Below are positions 33,851 through 43,401 of a stretch of 64,000 bases of DNA, one piece after another. Each line of letters starts with the position of its first letter. Positions within the stretch are counted from its first letter, which is position 1. The notes under the pieces were generated by a model. The model worked only from the letters and a program-made list of their open reading frames with translations, searched no databases and was not told the DNA's origin. The position numbers and the translations under genes were made by a program. The stretch is from the NCBI GenBank assembly GCA_023453795.1, contig JAEXSP010000034.1:124001-188000 (forward strand), in the 5' to 3' direction. The stretch is from Bacillota bacterium. GTDB lineage: Bacteria > Bacillota > Clostridia > Acetivibrionales > JAEXSP01.

Positions 33851-34760
33851 TAGATTTGATTCTTATTTTACAAAAGAATTGAAAGAGGCATTAGACCCAA
33901 TAAAACATTCTGAAAATCTAAAAGGTAAAATAATTGACAATGTTACAAAAAGTAATACTGATACTTTGGAGTTTGTATCGGGAAAAAGTAGTAAAGACAT
34001 TTGGTTTAATATACATAAAAAAAGTATTTTATTATGCAGCTCCGCATTTATAGGTTTGCTAATAATAGGCATTCTTGTAACAAGTAGCTTTTTTATTCCA
34101 AAGGACACAGCCTTGGGCTCAATAACTCTTGATACTGATTCTTCAAAAGGAATTTATGTTGAATATTCATTGAAAAACAGCAAGCTTCCTATTGAATATG
34201 CAGCAAAAACAGATATTGAAGTGATTAAGAAGAGACTTAATGGTTTTGGCCTTAAAGATGCTAATGTTGTAATAAACAATGATAAACATATAATTATAAC
34301 ACTCGATAAGCATAATAATTCCGCAGACAGGTCTATAAATACATTTAAAACTCTCGCAGCAAGGTCTGAAGTCCTTTTTTACGAAGTCATAAGTGATAAA
34401 AAATCACCAGATGACTATAAAAAAATTGGTGATCCGATAATTAAGAGTGAAGACATTAGAGATGCAAAGGCAGCATTAATAGATAAAGAAACAGGTTATC
34501 CAAACGTAATTGTTTCCTTCAATCAGCAAGGGACTTCAAGTTTTGCTGCTGCAACAAAAAGATTGGCTGAATCACGTGGCTTTATTGGAATTTATGTTGA
34601 CGGGATCTTGTTAGATGTAGTATGTGTGGGGGAACCTATTACAAATGGTATCGCAAGCATTGACGGCGAGTTTAGCAGAACTAGAGCTGATCAGTTGGCT
34701 GCATCCATAAAATCAGGAGTCTTACCTGTTGCTTTAGATGTTGTTAAAACCAATTTGTAA
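33843..34760 (+). CDS. Anti-sigma-like membrane protein with a SecD P1-type extracytoplasmic domain
   Basis: The 305-residue protein has a cytoplasmic N terminus of about 60 residues, one transmembrane helix (SSAFIGLLIIGILVTSSFF) and an outer domain that resembles the periplasmic P1 region of SecD: FKTLAARSEVLFYEV, EDIRDAKAALIDKETGYP, VSFNQQGTSSFAAATKRLA, IGIYVDGILLDVV and ADQLAASIKSGVLPVAL follow the SecD order of blocks. It lacks the other SecD transmembrane helices. Its 8-base overlap with the sigma gene marks it as the cognate anti-sigma factor. ATG 33843 follows AGAAGGGAG. A sensor for secretion or unfolded substrates would be a natural idea (inference). Confidence 0.75.
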   Translation: MNDRFDSYFTKELKEALDPIKHSENLKGKIIDNVTKSNTDTLEFVSGKSSKDIWFNIHKKSILLCSSAFIGLLIIGILVTSSFFIPKDTALGSITLDTDSSKGIYVEYSLKNSKLPIEYAAKTDIEVIKKRLNGFGLKDANVVINNDKHIIITLDKHNNSADRSINTFKTLAARSEVLFYEVISDKKSPDDYKKIGDPIIKSEDIRDAKAALIDKETGYPNVIVSFNQQGTSSFAAATKRLAESRGFIGIYVDGILLDVVCVGEPITNGIASIDGEFSRTRADQLAASIKSGVLPVALDVVKTNL

Positions 34761-34887
34761 TTGAATATGTAAACTGCAGCCAATTACAAAAGAAAAGTGT
34801 ATTTAATGAGCAACACCAAAAAGAGTTGTTGTTTAGAAATATACCTTTTATTAAAAGTCAATGCTGAGGGCTGGGATATACAAATAA

Positions 34888-34923
34888 AAAGCTCCCCTTC
34901 AAAATGCCTTGAAGAGGAGCTTT
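34888..34923 (-). terminator. Terminator of the acyl-CoA synthetase transcript
   Basis: AAAGCTCC (34888-34895) with GGAGCTTT (34916-34923) and inner CTTCAA/TTGAAG pairs. On the minus strand it is followed by TTTTTATTT. Confidence 0.8.
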
Positions 34924-34943
34924 GTGACAGAAATATTTTAAAC

Positions 34944-36602
34944 TTATTTGGAATCATTATCTCTTATTTCAACCCTGCGGATCTTGCCGCTGATTGTCTT
35001 CGGGAGCTCCTTGACAAATTCAACGATTCTGGGGTATTTATAAGGTGCGGTAGCCTTCTTGACATGCTGCTGGATTTCTTTTATAAGCTTCTCACTTGGT
35101 TCCCAGCCTTTTGCAAGAACGATTGTCGCTTTAACGACCTGACCCCTTACAGGATCCGGAGCCGAGGTCACTGCACATTCCAGAACAGAAGGATGTTCCA
35201 TTAAAGCGCTCTCTACTTCAAATGGTCCAATTCGATATCCCGAACATTTAATAACATCATCGGATCTGCCTACGAACCAGAAGTATCCGTCTTCATCCCG
35301 CCATGCAACATCGCCCGTATTATAGACGCCGTTATTCCATACTCTGGCGGTAGCTTCCTCATCTCTGTAATATTTTTTGAAGAGCCCCGGAGGGAGACCG
35401 TTGTCAAGGCTCTTTATAACGATATTGCCCTCGACACCGGGAGGACATGAACGGCCGTTTTCGTCTATGATGTCTATATCATAAAGCGGAGACGGTTTTC
35501 CCATCGAGCCCGGCTTTGGTGTTATCCATTCAAAGTTTGCACAAAGGACGGTAGTTTCTGTTTGACCGAAGCCCTCAATGATCGGAAGCCCGGTTGCTTT
35601 TTTGAACTGATGGTACACTTCAGGATTTAAAGGCTCACCGGCGGTACAAGCGATTTTAATGCTGGAAAGATCATAGTGCGAGAGATCTTCTTTGATAAGA
35701 AATCTGTAAATCGTAGGGGGTGCACAAAAAGATGTAAGCTGGTACTTGCAGATCATATTCAAAAGGTGCTCCGGCACGAATTTTTCCATATCATAGACAA
35801 ACAGGCATACTCCGCAAATCCATTGCCCGTATATTTTGCCCCAGCCGCATTTAGCCCAGCCCGATTCGGATACCGTAAGGTGCAATCCCTCTTCACTAAG
35901 TCTTTGCCAGTAATGGGCGGTAACAATATGTCCTATCGGGTGATTGAAATCATGGAGTACTATTTTAGGCATCCCGGTTGTTCCTGATGTAAAATACATC
36001 AGCATTGGGTCAGTGCCGCCCGCAAAATCTTCTCCTACAGGCTTTTTCCAAGTCTCTTGGGAATCCTCCAGCTCTGCATCAAAATTCAGCCAGCCGTCTC
36101 TGAAACCGTCTACTACAGCTTTGCATAAGACAGTAGGCGATTCGTCAAGAGCCGATTCGATATAATGAGTTACCTCATCCTCGTTAACCGATACAATCAT
36201 TTTTACTGATGCTTTGTTATTTCTGTAAGCAATATCCTTTTTGGTCAACTGGACTGTTGCGGGAATTGATATCGCACCGATTTTTTCAAGTCCAAGCGTA
36301 CAGACCCAGAACTGCCAGCGCCTTTTAAGCAGCAGCATTACAACGTCGCCTTTGGTGATCCCATGGGACCTAAATAGATTTGCTGCTTTGTCGCTGAGCC
36401 TTTTCATATCACCGAAGGTAAAGCTTTTTTCATCCCCGTTGTCATTGCACCATACCATTGCCGGCTTGTCCGGTTTTTCTGCCGCCCAGCCGTCTATAAT
36501 GTCATAGGCGAAATTAAACTTGTCCGGAATATTGACTTTATAATTCTGTTTAAAGTCCTCATAGGAATCGAATTTTTCTCTTGGTAAAAACTTCTCAAGC
36601 AT
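34944..36602 (-). CDS. Acyl-CoA synthetase (AMP-forming), medium-chain type
   Basis: The 552-residue adenylate-forming enzyme has the P-loop YFTSGTTGMPK, the motif GFGQTETTV, YNTGDVAWRDEDGYFWFVGRSDDVIK, and the catalytic lysine in PKTISGKIRR. It activates a carboxylic acid with ATP and loads CoA. The overall pattern is of acetyl/medium-chain acyl-CoA synthetases. AAGGAG precedes the ATG. It lies 58 bases after the XRE-cupin regulator gene on the same strand, so the two are probably co-transcribed. Confidence 0.88.
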   Translation of the reverse strand: MLEKFLPREKFDSYEDFKQNYKVNIPDKFNFAYDIIDGWAAEKPDKPAMVWCNDNGDEKSFTFGDMKRLSDKAANLFRSHGITKGDVVMLLLKRRWQFWVCTLGLEKIGAISIPATVQLTKKDIAYRNNKASVKMIVSVNEDEVTHYIESALDESPTVLCKAVVDGFRDGWLNFDAELEDSQETWKKPVGEDFAGGTDPMLMYFTSGTTGMPKIVLHDFNHPIGHIVTAHYWQRLSEEGLHLTVSESGWAKCGWGKIYGQWICGVCLFVYDMEKFVPEHLLNMICKYQLTSFCAPPTIYRFLIKEDLSHYDLSSIKIACTAGEPLNPEVYHQFKKATGLPIIEGFGQTETTVLCANFEWITPKPGSMGKPSPLYDIDIIDENGRSCPPGVEGNIVIKSLDNGLPPGLFKKYYRDEEATARVWNNGVYNTGDVAWRDEDGYFWFVGRSDDVIKCSGYRIGPFEVESALMEHPSVLECAVTSAPDPVRGQVVKATIVLAKGWEPSEKLIKEIQQHVKKATAPYKYPRIVEFVKELPKTISGKIRRVEIRDNDSK

Positions 36603-36660
36603 GTCACATGGCTCCTTTATTTATTGTGCTATACCGAAAATCAATTGATGCACTTTGATT

Positions 36661-37224
36661 TTAAGTTCCGTCATGAAGAATGACGGTAAGAAAAACAGCA
36701 GTCTTATTATCAAGTGCAATCTGGCCGTGGGGAGTGGTAGGATCGAAATAAATAGAATCTCCCTCTGCCATTTCTATTTCAGTTCCTCCAAGAATGACTT
36801 TAATTCTCCCTTTGAGCACATAATTGAATTCCTGGCCTGAATGAGCTACAAGACTCATTTTTTTGTTTTCCTCAGGTTCAACTGTAACTAGCAGCGGCTC
36901 GGTCTTTTTGTTGATGAAATTATATGCCAGGCTTTGGAACTTATAGCCCTTATACCTTTCAACTTCAATTCCTTCACCGCTCTTAACAAAGCAATAGCTG
37001 TGAAGCTTTGGACTATTGCCTGTTAGCAGCTCGGTCAGGTCGATTTTGAATAGACCTGCAATCTCATAAAGGATGCTTACAGGAATGTCCTTGTTTCCGT
37101 TTTCATAATCTGAATAGACATCCGGCGGAATCCCTAGGGCCTTGGATACATCTTCCAAAGGCATTTCGCAATCTTCTCTTATTTCTTTAACTCTTGCTGC
37201 AATTGACTTTAGACTTTGAGACAA
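36661..37224 (-). CDS. XRE family regulator with C-terminal cupin domain
   Basis: The 187-residue protein has an N-terminal XRE helix-turn-helix (MPLEDVSKALGIPPDVYSDY) and a C-terminal cupin (HSGQEFNYVLKGRIKVILGG, GDSIYFDPTTPHGQIAL), where the cupin senses a small ligand. XRE-cupin proteins such as PuuR often control polyamine or amino-acid uptake. Here it is divergent from potABCD, which fits. The start is TTG 37224, 7 bases after AAGGAGG. Confidence 0.88.
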   Translation of the reverse strand: MSQSLKSIAARVKEIREDCEMPLEDVSKALGIPPDVYSDYENGNKDIPVSILYEIAGLFKIDLTELLTGNSPKLHSYCFVKSGEGIEVERYKGYKFQSLAYNFINKKTEPLLVTVEPEENKKMSLVAHSGQEFNYVLKGRIKVILGGTEIEMAEGDSIYFDPTTPHGQIALDNKTAVFLTVILHDGT

Positions 37225-37527
37225 AGATACCCCTCCTTAGATATATACATAAAAAATCGAATTTTAGTAAAATACTTATCGCTTAATATATTCTACCACA
37301 TCATTCAAGCAAGGAAAAGAATAGCAAATTATTTTAATTTATTGCATAAATCCCTATTCATAACCGATTAATTTAAATTGGCAAATCCTTTTTAAGTATT
37401 ATTCGTTTTATTTGAGTTTATATTGATTTTACGGTATAAATGTGTTATATATTAGTTTGTTGAGCAGTACTTGCCCACAATTATGTATACTTTTTTTTGA
37501 TTTTTTTTACGGGGGCAGCAGAAAAAG
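37225..37527. other. Divergent control region between the XRE-cupin gene and potA
   Basis: About 300 AT-rich bases. A forward sigma-A promoter lies at 37423-37451. Nothing beyond that was recognised, though the cupin regulator is expected to bind here. Confidence 0.5.
37423..37451 (+). promoter_or_regulatory. Putative promoter of potABCD
   Basis: TTGATT (37423-37428), a 17-base spacer and TATATA (37446-37451), about 75 bases before potA. Confidence 0.5.
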
Positions 37528-38580
37528 ATGTATGAGAATGAAGCAATAATCAATCTAAATAACATTTCCAAGAATTTTAACGGGCATTTTGCACTTAGAA
37601 ATGTTAGCATGTACATACGGCACAACGAGTTCCTGACATTGTTGGGGCCAAGCGGCTGCGGCAAGACCACAATGCTGAGAATAATAGGTGGTTTTGAGCA
37701 TCCTTCGGAGGGTGATGTTCTTTTTGACGGAGTTAAAATTAACGATGTCCCGCCTTTCAAAAGAAGGGTTAATACTGTATTTCAAAAATATGCATTGTTT
37801 ACACACCTCAATGTTTTTGAAAACATTGCATTCGGCCTGAAAATAAAGAAAATCGATAAAAGTGTAATAAAGGAAAAAGTTAAAACAATACTGGAACTGG
37901 TCAACCTGCCAGGCATTGAAAAAAGATCGGTCAATTCATTGAGCGGAGGCCAGCAGCAGCGTATAGCCATTGCACGGGCTTTAGTCAATGAGCCTGAAGT
38001 TCTTCTTTTGGATGAACCCCTTGGCGCACTTGATCTTAAGCTTAGAAAAGAAATGCAGTTGGAACTGAAGAACATTCAAAAAAGAATGGGCATTACCTTC
38101 CTATATGTTACACATGACCAGGAGGAAGCCCTCACAATGTCGGATACAATAGCAGTAATGAATAATGGGACGATACAGCAGATCGGCACGCCGATCCAGA
38201 TATATAATGAACCGAAGAATGCATTTGTTGCCGATTTCATAGGTGAAAGCAATATTATCGACGGCGTTATGCATCAGGACTTTTTAGTGGAATTCGCCGG
38301 TCATAAATTTGAGTGCACCGATAAGGATTTTGAGCAGAACGAAAAAGTTGACGTCGTTATACGTCCCGAGGATATCAAGCTTGTAGATGCCGAAAACGGT
38401 ATGATAGAAGGTACTGTTACTTCCATTGTATTTAAGGGCGTTCATTATGAGATGATTGTTGCAGCCAAGGATATAAAGTGGATTGTTCACAGTACAAAAG
38501 CCGAGCCTGTAGATTCCAGGGTCGGGCTTCGTGTAGTTCCGGATGATATTCATATTATGAAAAAGGTAAAAAACATATGA
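37528..38580 (+). CDS. potA: Spermidine/putrescine ABC transporter ATP-binding protein PotA
   Basis: The 350-residue ATPase has Walker A GPSGCGKTT (40-48), the signature LSGGQQQRIAIARAL, Walker B LLLDEPLGALD and the switch His in YVTHDQEEAL. The C-terminal TOBE domain (about 270-345) is typical of PotA/MalK-type proteins. It energises polyamine import with PotB, PotC and PotD encoded directly downstream. It overlaps potB by 4 bases. No strong ribosome binding site is seen; a weak GGGG run lies upstream. Confidence 0.93.
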   Translation: MYENEAIINLNNISKNFNGHFALRNVSMYIRHNEFLTLLGPSGCGKTTMLRIIGGFEHPSEGDVLFDGVKINDVPPFKRRVNTVFQKYALFTHLNVFENIAFGLKIKKIDKSVIKEKVKTILELVNLPGIEKRSVNSLSGGQQQRIAIARALVNEPEVLLLDEPLGALDLKLRKEMQLELKNIQKRMGITFLYVTHDQEEALTMSDTIAVMNNGTIQQIGTPIQIYNEPKNAFVADFIGESNIIDGVMHQDFLVEFAGHKFECTDKDFEQNEKVDVVIRPEDIKLVDAENGMIEGTVTSIVFKGVHYEMIVAAKDIKWIVHSTKAEPVDSRVGLRVVPDDIHIMKKVKNI

Positions 38581-39401
38581 AAAAGCATTGGATATCCTAT
38601 CCATACATAGTATGGATGATTATTTTTACGATTGTACCTCTTTTTCTTATTCTGGGATACAGTATCATAGTTAAGGACAGCAACGGCATTCACTTTACAT
38701 TTCAGAATATAGAGAGGGTTTTTCAGCCTTTATATATTAATGTTCTGATAAGATCCATAAGGCTTGCGCTTATAAGTACTGTGCTGTGCCTTGTTTTGGG
38801 ATATCCGATCGCAATGATCCTGTCAGAAAGACATCTGAGCAAGACAAATATTCTTGTTGTTCTGCTCATTATACCTATGTGGATGAACTTCCTTGCAAGG
38901 ACTTATGCATGGATGACCCTTCTTGAAAGGAATGGCCTTATCAATTCGGTTCTGAGATATATAAATTTACCTGATATAAACATTCTTTACACGGACAAGG
39001 CCGTAATTCTAGGTATGGTATACAATTTTCTGCCGTTCATGGTACTTCCGATCTATTCCGTAATGAGTAAGACCGACCGATCCATCATAGAGGCGGCAGA
39101 AGATCTGGGGGCAACTTCTTTCACGAAGTTTAAAAGGATCATACTCCCTCTGAGTCTTCCGGGAGTCGTTTCGGGAATAACAATGGTTTTTATGCCGGCT
39201 GTAACGACGTTTGTAATATCAAAGCTTCTTGGAGGCAATAATTACACGCTGATCGGTAACCTGATAGAGCGGCAATTCCTTGAAACAAGCGACTGGGGCT
39301 TCGGGTCTTCGCTTTCGCTGGTTTTAATGATTTTTATCCTGCTTAGTATGGGAATAATGTCAAGATACGAGAAGGAAAACGAAGGAGGGGGGCTGTGGTG
39401 A
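38577..39401 (+). CDS. potB: Spermidine/putrescine ABC transporter permease PotB
   Basis: The 274-residue permease has six hydrophobic segments and the EAA loop that docks on PotA: EAAEDLGATSFTKFKRIILP. MNFLARTYAWM is a typical PotB stretch. It overlaps potA by 4 bases and potC by 7 bases, so the operon is translationally coupled. Confidence 0.93.
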   Translation: MKKHWISYPYIVWMIIFTIVPLFLILGYSIIVKDSNGIHFTFQNIERVFQPLYINVLIRSIRLALISTVLCLVLGYPIAMILSERHLSKTNILVVLLIIPMWMNFLARTYAWMTLLERNGLINSVLRYINLPDINILYTDKAVILGMVYNFLPFMVLPIYSVMSKTDRSIIEAAEDLGATSFTKFKRIILPLSLPGVVSGITMVFMPAVTTFVISKLLGGNNYTLIGNLIERQFLETSDWGFGSSLSLVLMIFILLSMGIMSRYEKENEGGGLW

Positions 39402-40186
39402 AAACTGCAATAAAGAGGGCGTATACTTTTCTAATATTCTTCTTTTTATATGCTCCTATTTTGGTGCTTATTGTTTACTCCTTTAATGATTCAAAATCAA
39501 GAGCCCACTGGACCGGTTTTTCGTTGAGGTGGTATGCAGAGCTGTTCAAGGATGAAATAATTATAAGTTCTCTGAAATACACCCTGGCTATTGCTGTGCT
39601 TTCTTCCATTATAGCTACGATAATAGGCACTGCTGCGGCTATTTCCATCTACAGCATGAAAAAGATGCCCAAAACGATTGTAATGAATGCTACATATATT
39701 CCGATCCTAAATCCGGATATTGTAACAGGGATATCGCTGATGCTGCTTTTTGTATTTCTGAATATACCAAGGGGGTTTATATCCCTTCTTTTGGCGCATA
39801 TATCTTTTAATCTTCCGTTCGTAATATTGGCAGTGCTTCCGAAGCTGAAACAGCTAAACAGTCAAATTTTCGATGCTGCCTTGGATTTGGGGGCTCATCC
39901 TCTTTACGCATATCGAAGAGTCATACTGCCGGAAATACTTCCCGGAGTTATTACAGGGCTTCTTTTGTCATTTACTTTATCGATCGATGATTTTGTTATA
40001 AGCTTTTTCACCACGGGCAATGACGTATCAAACCTTGCAATAACCATATACTCCATGGCCAGAAAAGGTATCAAGCCTGAAATTAATGCTCTTCTTACGT
40101 TAATGTTTACCAGCATTTTATTGCTGCTGCTTATAATAAATTACTTTATGACAAGGGAAGATAAGGGGAAGGTGAAGATGCAATGA
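39395..40186 (+). CDS. potC: Spermidine/putrescine ABC transporter permease PotC
   Basis: The 263-residue permease has six hydrophobic segments. AALDLGAHPLYAYRRVILPE is the EAA loop, and LLSFTLSIDDFVISFFTTG is a hallmark of PotC. The start is GTG at 39395 or 39398, behind GAAGGAGGGG. It overlaps potD by 4 bases. Confidence 0.93.
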   Translation: MVKTAIKRAYTFLIFFFLYAPILVLIVYSFNDSKSRAHWTGFSLRWYAELFKDEIIISSLKYTLAIAVLSSIIATIIGTAAAISIYSMKKMPKTIVMNATYIPILNPDIVTGISLMLLFVFLNIPRGFISLLLAHISFNLPFVILAVLPKLKQLNSQIFDAALDLGAHPLYAYRRVILPEILPGVITGLLLSFTLSIDDFVISFFTTGNDVSNLAITIYSMARKGIKPEINALLTLMFTSILLLLLIINYFMTREDKGKVKMQ

Positions 40187-41226
40187 AAAAAGTTATTTCA
40201 CTATTTTTAGCAATTTTAATCTGCATTTCTGCGCTTGGGCTGACAGGATGCGGAAAGAAGTGGAAGGCCACAATAAAGGTATACAATTGGGGCGACTACA
40301 TAGATAAGAGTGTTATAGACCAGTTTGAGAAGGAATATGACATTAAGGTGGTTTATTCGGAATTTGCAACTAATGAAGAAATGTATGCGAAAATGAAGGC
40401 CGGGGGCACGGATTATGATGTTGCGATTCCATCGGATTACATGATTAAAAAGATGGAAGATGAAAACTTGCTCGAGAAAATCAATTTTAAGAATGTTCCG
40501 AATTACCTTTACATAGAGCCAAGGTTCAAGAATCTTGATTTTGACCCTAAAAATGAATATTCTATACCTTATATGTGGGGAACCGTAGGAATACTTTATA
40601 ATAAAACTATGGTAAAGGAACCTGTTGATAGTTGGAAAATACTATGGAACAAGAAATACAGCAAACAAATCTTCATGCTGGACAGCCAGCGCGATTCCAT
40701 CGGGATTACATTGAAGCTGCTTGGCTATTCTTTGAACAGTAAGAGTGAAAAGGAGCTTGAAGCGGCAAAGAAGAAGCTTATAGAGCAAAAACCGCTGGTT
40801 CTGGCTTATGTAGGCGATGAAGTCAAGGATAAGATGATCGGGAATGAGGCTGCATTGGCTGTTGTCTGGTCTGGTGATGCCGTTTATATGAAAAGAGAGA
40901 ACAAGGACCTGGAATACGTAATTCCAAAGGAAGGGTCAAACCTGTGGTTTGATTCGATGGTGGTATTAAAAGGGACCAAACATAAAAAAGAAGCTGAAAA
41001 GTTCATAAACTTCATGTGCAGAACTGACATAGCATTGAAAAACACGAAATATATAGGCTATTCAACACCTCAGACTGAAGCCAAATCAAAGCTCTCGAAG
41101 AAGCTGACCCAGGATAAGACTTTATACCCGGAATTCAGCGAATTAAATAAGTGCGAGGTATTCTGCGACCTCTCGGGCAAAATAAAGCTTTATGACAGGA
41201 TTTGGACCGAAGTGCAGTCTTATTGA
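40183..41226 (+). CDS. potD: Polyamine-binding lipoprotein PotD
   Basis: The 347-residue substrate-binding protein has a lipoprotein signal with lipobox LTGC (C23). VYNWGDYIDKSVIDQFEKEY is the usual PotD/PotF opening, and YDVAIPSDYMI and IPYMWGTVGILYNK are family blocks around the polyamine site. It would be anchored to the outer face of the membrane and deliver polyamines to PotBC. It is the last gene before a terminator. Confidence 0.93.
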   Translation: MKKVISLFLAILICISALGLTGCGKKWKATIKVYNWGDYIDKSVIDQFEKEYDIKVVYSEFATNEEMYAKMKAGGTDYDVAIPSDYMIKKMEDENLLEKINFKNVPNYLYIEPRFKNLDFDPKNEYSIPYMWGTVGILYNKTMVKEPVDSWKILWNKKYSKQIFMLDSQRDSIGITLKLLGYSLNSKSEKELEAAKKKLIEQKPLVLAYVGDEVKDKMIGNEAALAVVWSGDAVYMKRENKDLEYVIPKEGSNLWFDSMVVLKGTKHKKEAEKFINFMCRTDIALKNTKYIGYSTPQTEAKSKLSKKLTQDKTLYPEFSELNKCEVFCDLSGKIKLYDRIWTEVQSY

Positions 41227-41270
41227 TGATACACTCCTTTTGAATGGGTAATTTAATCAATTAAGATCAG

Positions 41271-41314
41271 AAAAGATAGCAAAGCCTTTTAAGTAAAGGT
41301 CAACTATCTTTTTA
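41271..41314 (+). terminator. Terminator of potABCD
   Basis: AAAAGATAG (41271-41279) pairs with CTATCTTTT (41304-41312). An inner CCTTT/AAAGG pair extends the hairpin, and TTTTTATTTT follows. Confidence 0.8.
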
Positions 41315-41432
41315 TTTTACCAAATATAAGTTTTTTGTTTTAAATTACAAGAGGAGATCTAATTTTCGGAGGATTTATGTATTAAAAGCCTATAATATAC
41401 CTTAATGTTAGTCGGAACTATTTATGCCATTG

Positions 41433-43349
41433 CTACTTTGCCGTTTCATTTTTAATGCTGCTCAATGGTACAGACAAACTAAGGTACATACTACTTTCGC
41501 AAATCATTATTTCTTTATCGACAAGTTGACACAACAGCTTTTCCACTTCATCGTCCATATATAAGCTACCATATTTGCTTTTGACAAAATCCTGGATTAG
41601 CGGTAATGGTTGGGCCTTATCGCAAAACAGATATACAGCAGCTCCAATATCAGAAAGAGTGATTTTTTCCATGGTTTTGTTTCTAGTATCATAGATAATT
41701 ACAAAACCTGGTCCTGTGCAATGCGCAAGAATTGGGCGATTATCACTATAATATTTAGTATCCCAATCTTTTAGTACTTCATCTATCTGTTTAATATATT
41801 CATTTCTATCAGGAAGTACAGCTGATTCAAAGTCGAATGCAAAAGCAATATTGCTGGTATCTATATCCATAGGAAAAAGATATTTATAATACTTGAGAGG
41901 TTTAATATTGGCTATGCTGTGCTTATCGGGGTTATTAAAATAAGGACTGGAACGTTCAAGTATCATTTGACGGGGTGGGTAACGAGGAGGTTGTAAATGC
42001 GATATTAAGGGTAAAAGCTTAACCATTTCCATATAGTCTTTTACATCCTCACCCGGAAGAGCAAATAAAAAATTATAAACCAAGTTAATGTTATATTCCC
42101 GACACCATTTTAAAAACTGTACATTTTTGATTCCGCAAGTACCTTTCCTCATAAGCTTTAAAATATGAGAATGAAAGCTTTCAATTCCTGCCTGCGCAAT
42201 TGATACGCCGGCCTCGGCAAGAAGCTTCAATTGCTCCTTATACAAATTGGGACGAAGTTCATAAAAAATATTAAAATCAAATCCTGTATTTTTTAGCGCA
42301 GGCAAAAGTTCATTAAAATACTTAATATCAATCAAGTTATCTACTGCCCGGAAACTTAGAGTTCTATATTTATTCGACAAATAGGCCAATTCAGCTAAGA
42401 CACGAGCTGGTGACTTAGCACGGAAATGATTATGCTCACCATTTAATCCGCAAAAAGAACATTGGCATTTTTCTCCCCACCAGCATCCTCTTGCGCTTTC
42501 AAAAGGAATATCATTTTTGTGAAATTTTAAATTGTGCCTTTTTTCAATTTCTTTTACTTGAAAAAAATAATCATCGTAATCAGGAATAGGACTTTCGTCA
42601 AGGTTGGCAAGCGGGAGACGTGAAGGATTGGTTTTTATTCCATCAGAGCTTCTATAGGATATGCCTAAGACAGAATCTGGCAGGCCACCCAAGAGTATAT
42701 CCTTTCTAATGGACTGTACTAACTCTACCAGTGTTATTTCACCTTCGCCGTCAACGCAGTAATCTATCCAGGGAAAGCGCTTTAAATACTCTACGCCCAT
42801 AACTCCTTCTACTGATGAACCACCTAATATTATTGTTTTTTCCGGATGTATCTTTTTAATTATATTGGCTAATGCTATAGCAGGAATAGTCTGATTAAAA
42901 GTACATGTAAATCCTATAATATCATAACTGTCAAAATCAGTCCGGCAACAAAATTCTTCAAAGAACCTCGGAATTATATTATGTCTTATATTCTTGAGCT
43001 TTTCATTATCAAGCGTATGTAGTACATCATGATTATTCATTTCCTCTTCGCTTAAGAATTCGTGTATATAATTGTCCTCCAATGCATCAACCCTGTTATT
43101 TAGTTCTTCATCTTCGATTATTGAACGGTTAAAAAGCCACTCGGCCAGGAAAGCTCTTTGGCTCAGGCTCAAATAATCGTCGATACCTATTATTTCTGCA
43201 AAGCGAAGGTTTAGATAAGCAATATCTGAAAGAATATTGCCTTTATTAAGAGAGCTTTTTAAAATGCTTAACTGAATAGTAGGTAGATTTATTTGTGCCC
43301 AGGGCATATTGATAAGCAATACTCTCCCGGAATGGAACTTTTTACGCAT
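41433..43349 (-). CDS. B12-binding radical SAM RiPP maturase
   Basis: The 638-residue protein has an N-terminal cobalamin-binding-type Rossmann domain (FTCTFNQTIPAIALA, ILGGSSVEGVMG, YCVDGEGEITLVEL) and a radical SAM barrel whose cluster motif is CWWGEKCQCSFCGLNGEHN: C289, C297 and C300 correspond to the Cx7CxxC spacing of RiPP maturation radical SAM protein 1, with an extra C295. FRAVDNLIDIKYF and GIESFHSHILKLMRKGT are family blocks. The C-terminal 90 residues may be a PqqD-like peptide-binding domain. ATG 43349 follows CAGGAGG. It is the last gene of the RiPP operon, 52 bases after the SPASM gene. Methylation of the precursor is a likely reaction (inference). Confidence 0.82.
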   Translation of the reverse strand: MRKKFHSGRVLLINMPWAQINLPTIQLSILKSSLNKGNILSDIAYLNLRFAEIIGIDDYLSLSQRAFLAEWLFNRSIIEDEELNNRVDALEDNYIHEFLSEEEMNNHDVLHTLDNEKLKNIRHNIIPRFFEEFCCRTDFDSYDIIGFTCTFNQTIPAIALANIIKKIHPEKTIILGGSSVEGVMGVEYLKRFPWIDYCVDGEGEITLVELVQSIRKDILLGGLPDSVLGISYRSSDGIKTNPSRLPLANLDESPIPDYDDYFFQVKEIEKRHNLKFHKNDIPFESARGCWWGEKCQCSFCGLNGEHNHFRAKSPARVLAELAYLSNKYRTLSFRAVDNLIDIKYFNELLPALKNTGFDFNIFYELRPNLYKEQLKLLAEAGVSIAQAGIESFHSHILKLMRKGTCGIKNVQFLKWCREYNINLVYNFLFALPGEDVKDYMEMVKLLPLISHLQPPRYPPRQMILERSSPYFNNPDKHSIANIKPLKYYKYLFPMDIDTSNIAFAFDFESAVLPDRNEYIKQIDEVLKDWDTKYYSDNRPILAHCTGPGFVIIYDTRNKTMEKITLSDIGAAVYLFCDKAQPLPLIQDFVKSKYGSLYMDDEVEKLLCQLVDKEIMICESSMYLSLSVPLSSIKNETAK

Positions 43350-43401
43350 AATTTTCGCTTCCTCCTGAAATACATTATCAATACTCAAACCGAAAAACAA
43401 A

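Noticed and set aside
34797..35204. 135-codon plus-strand ORF after the SecD-domain anti-sigma gene
   Set aside because: Most of it is antisense to the 3' end of the acyl-CoA synthetase and runs through that gene's terminator.
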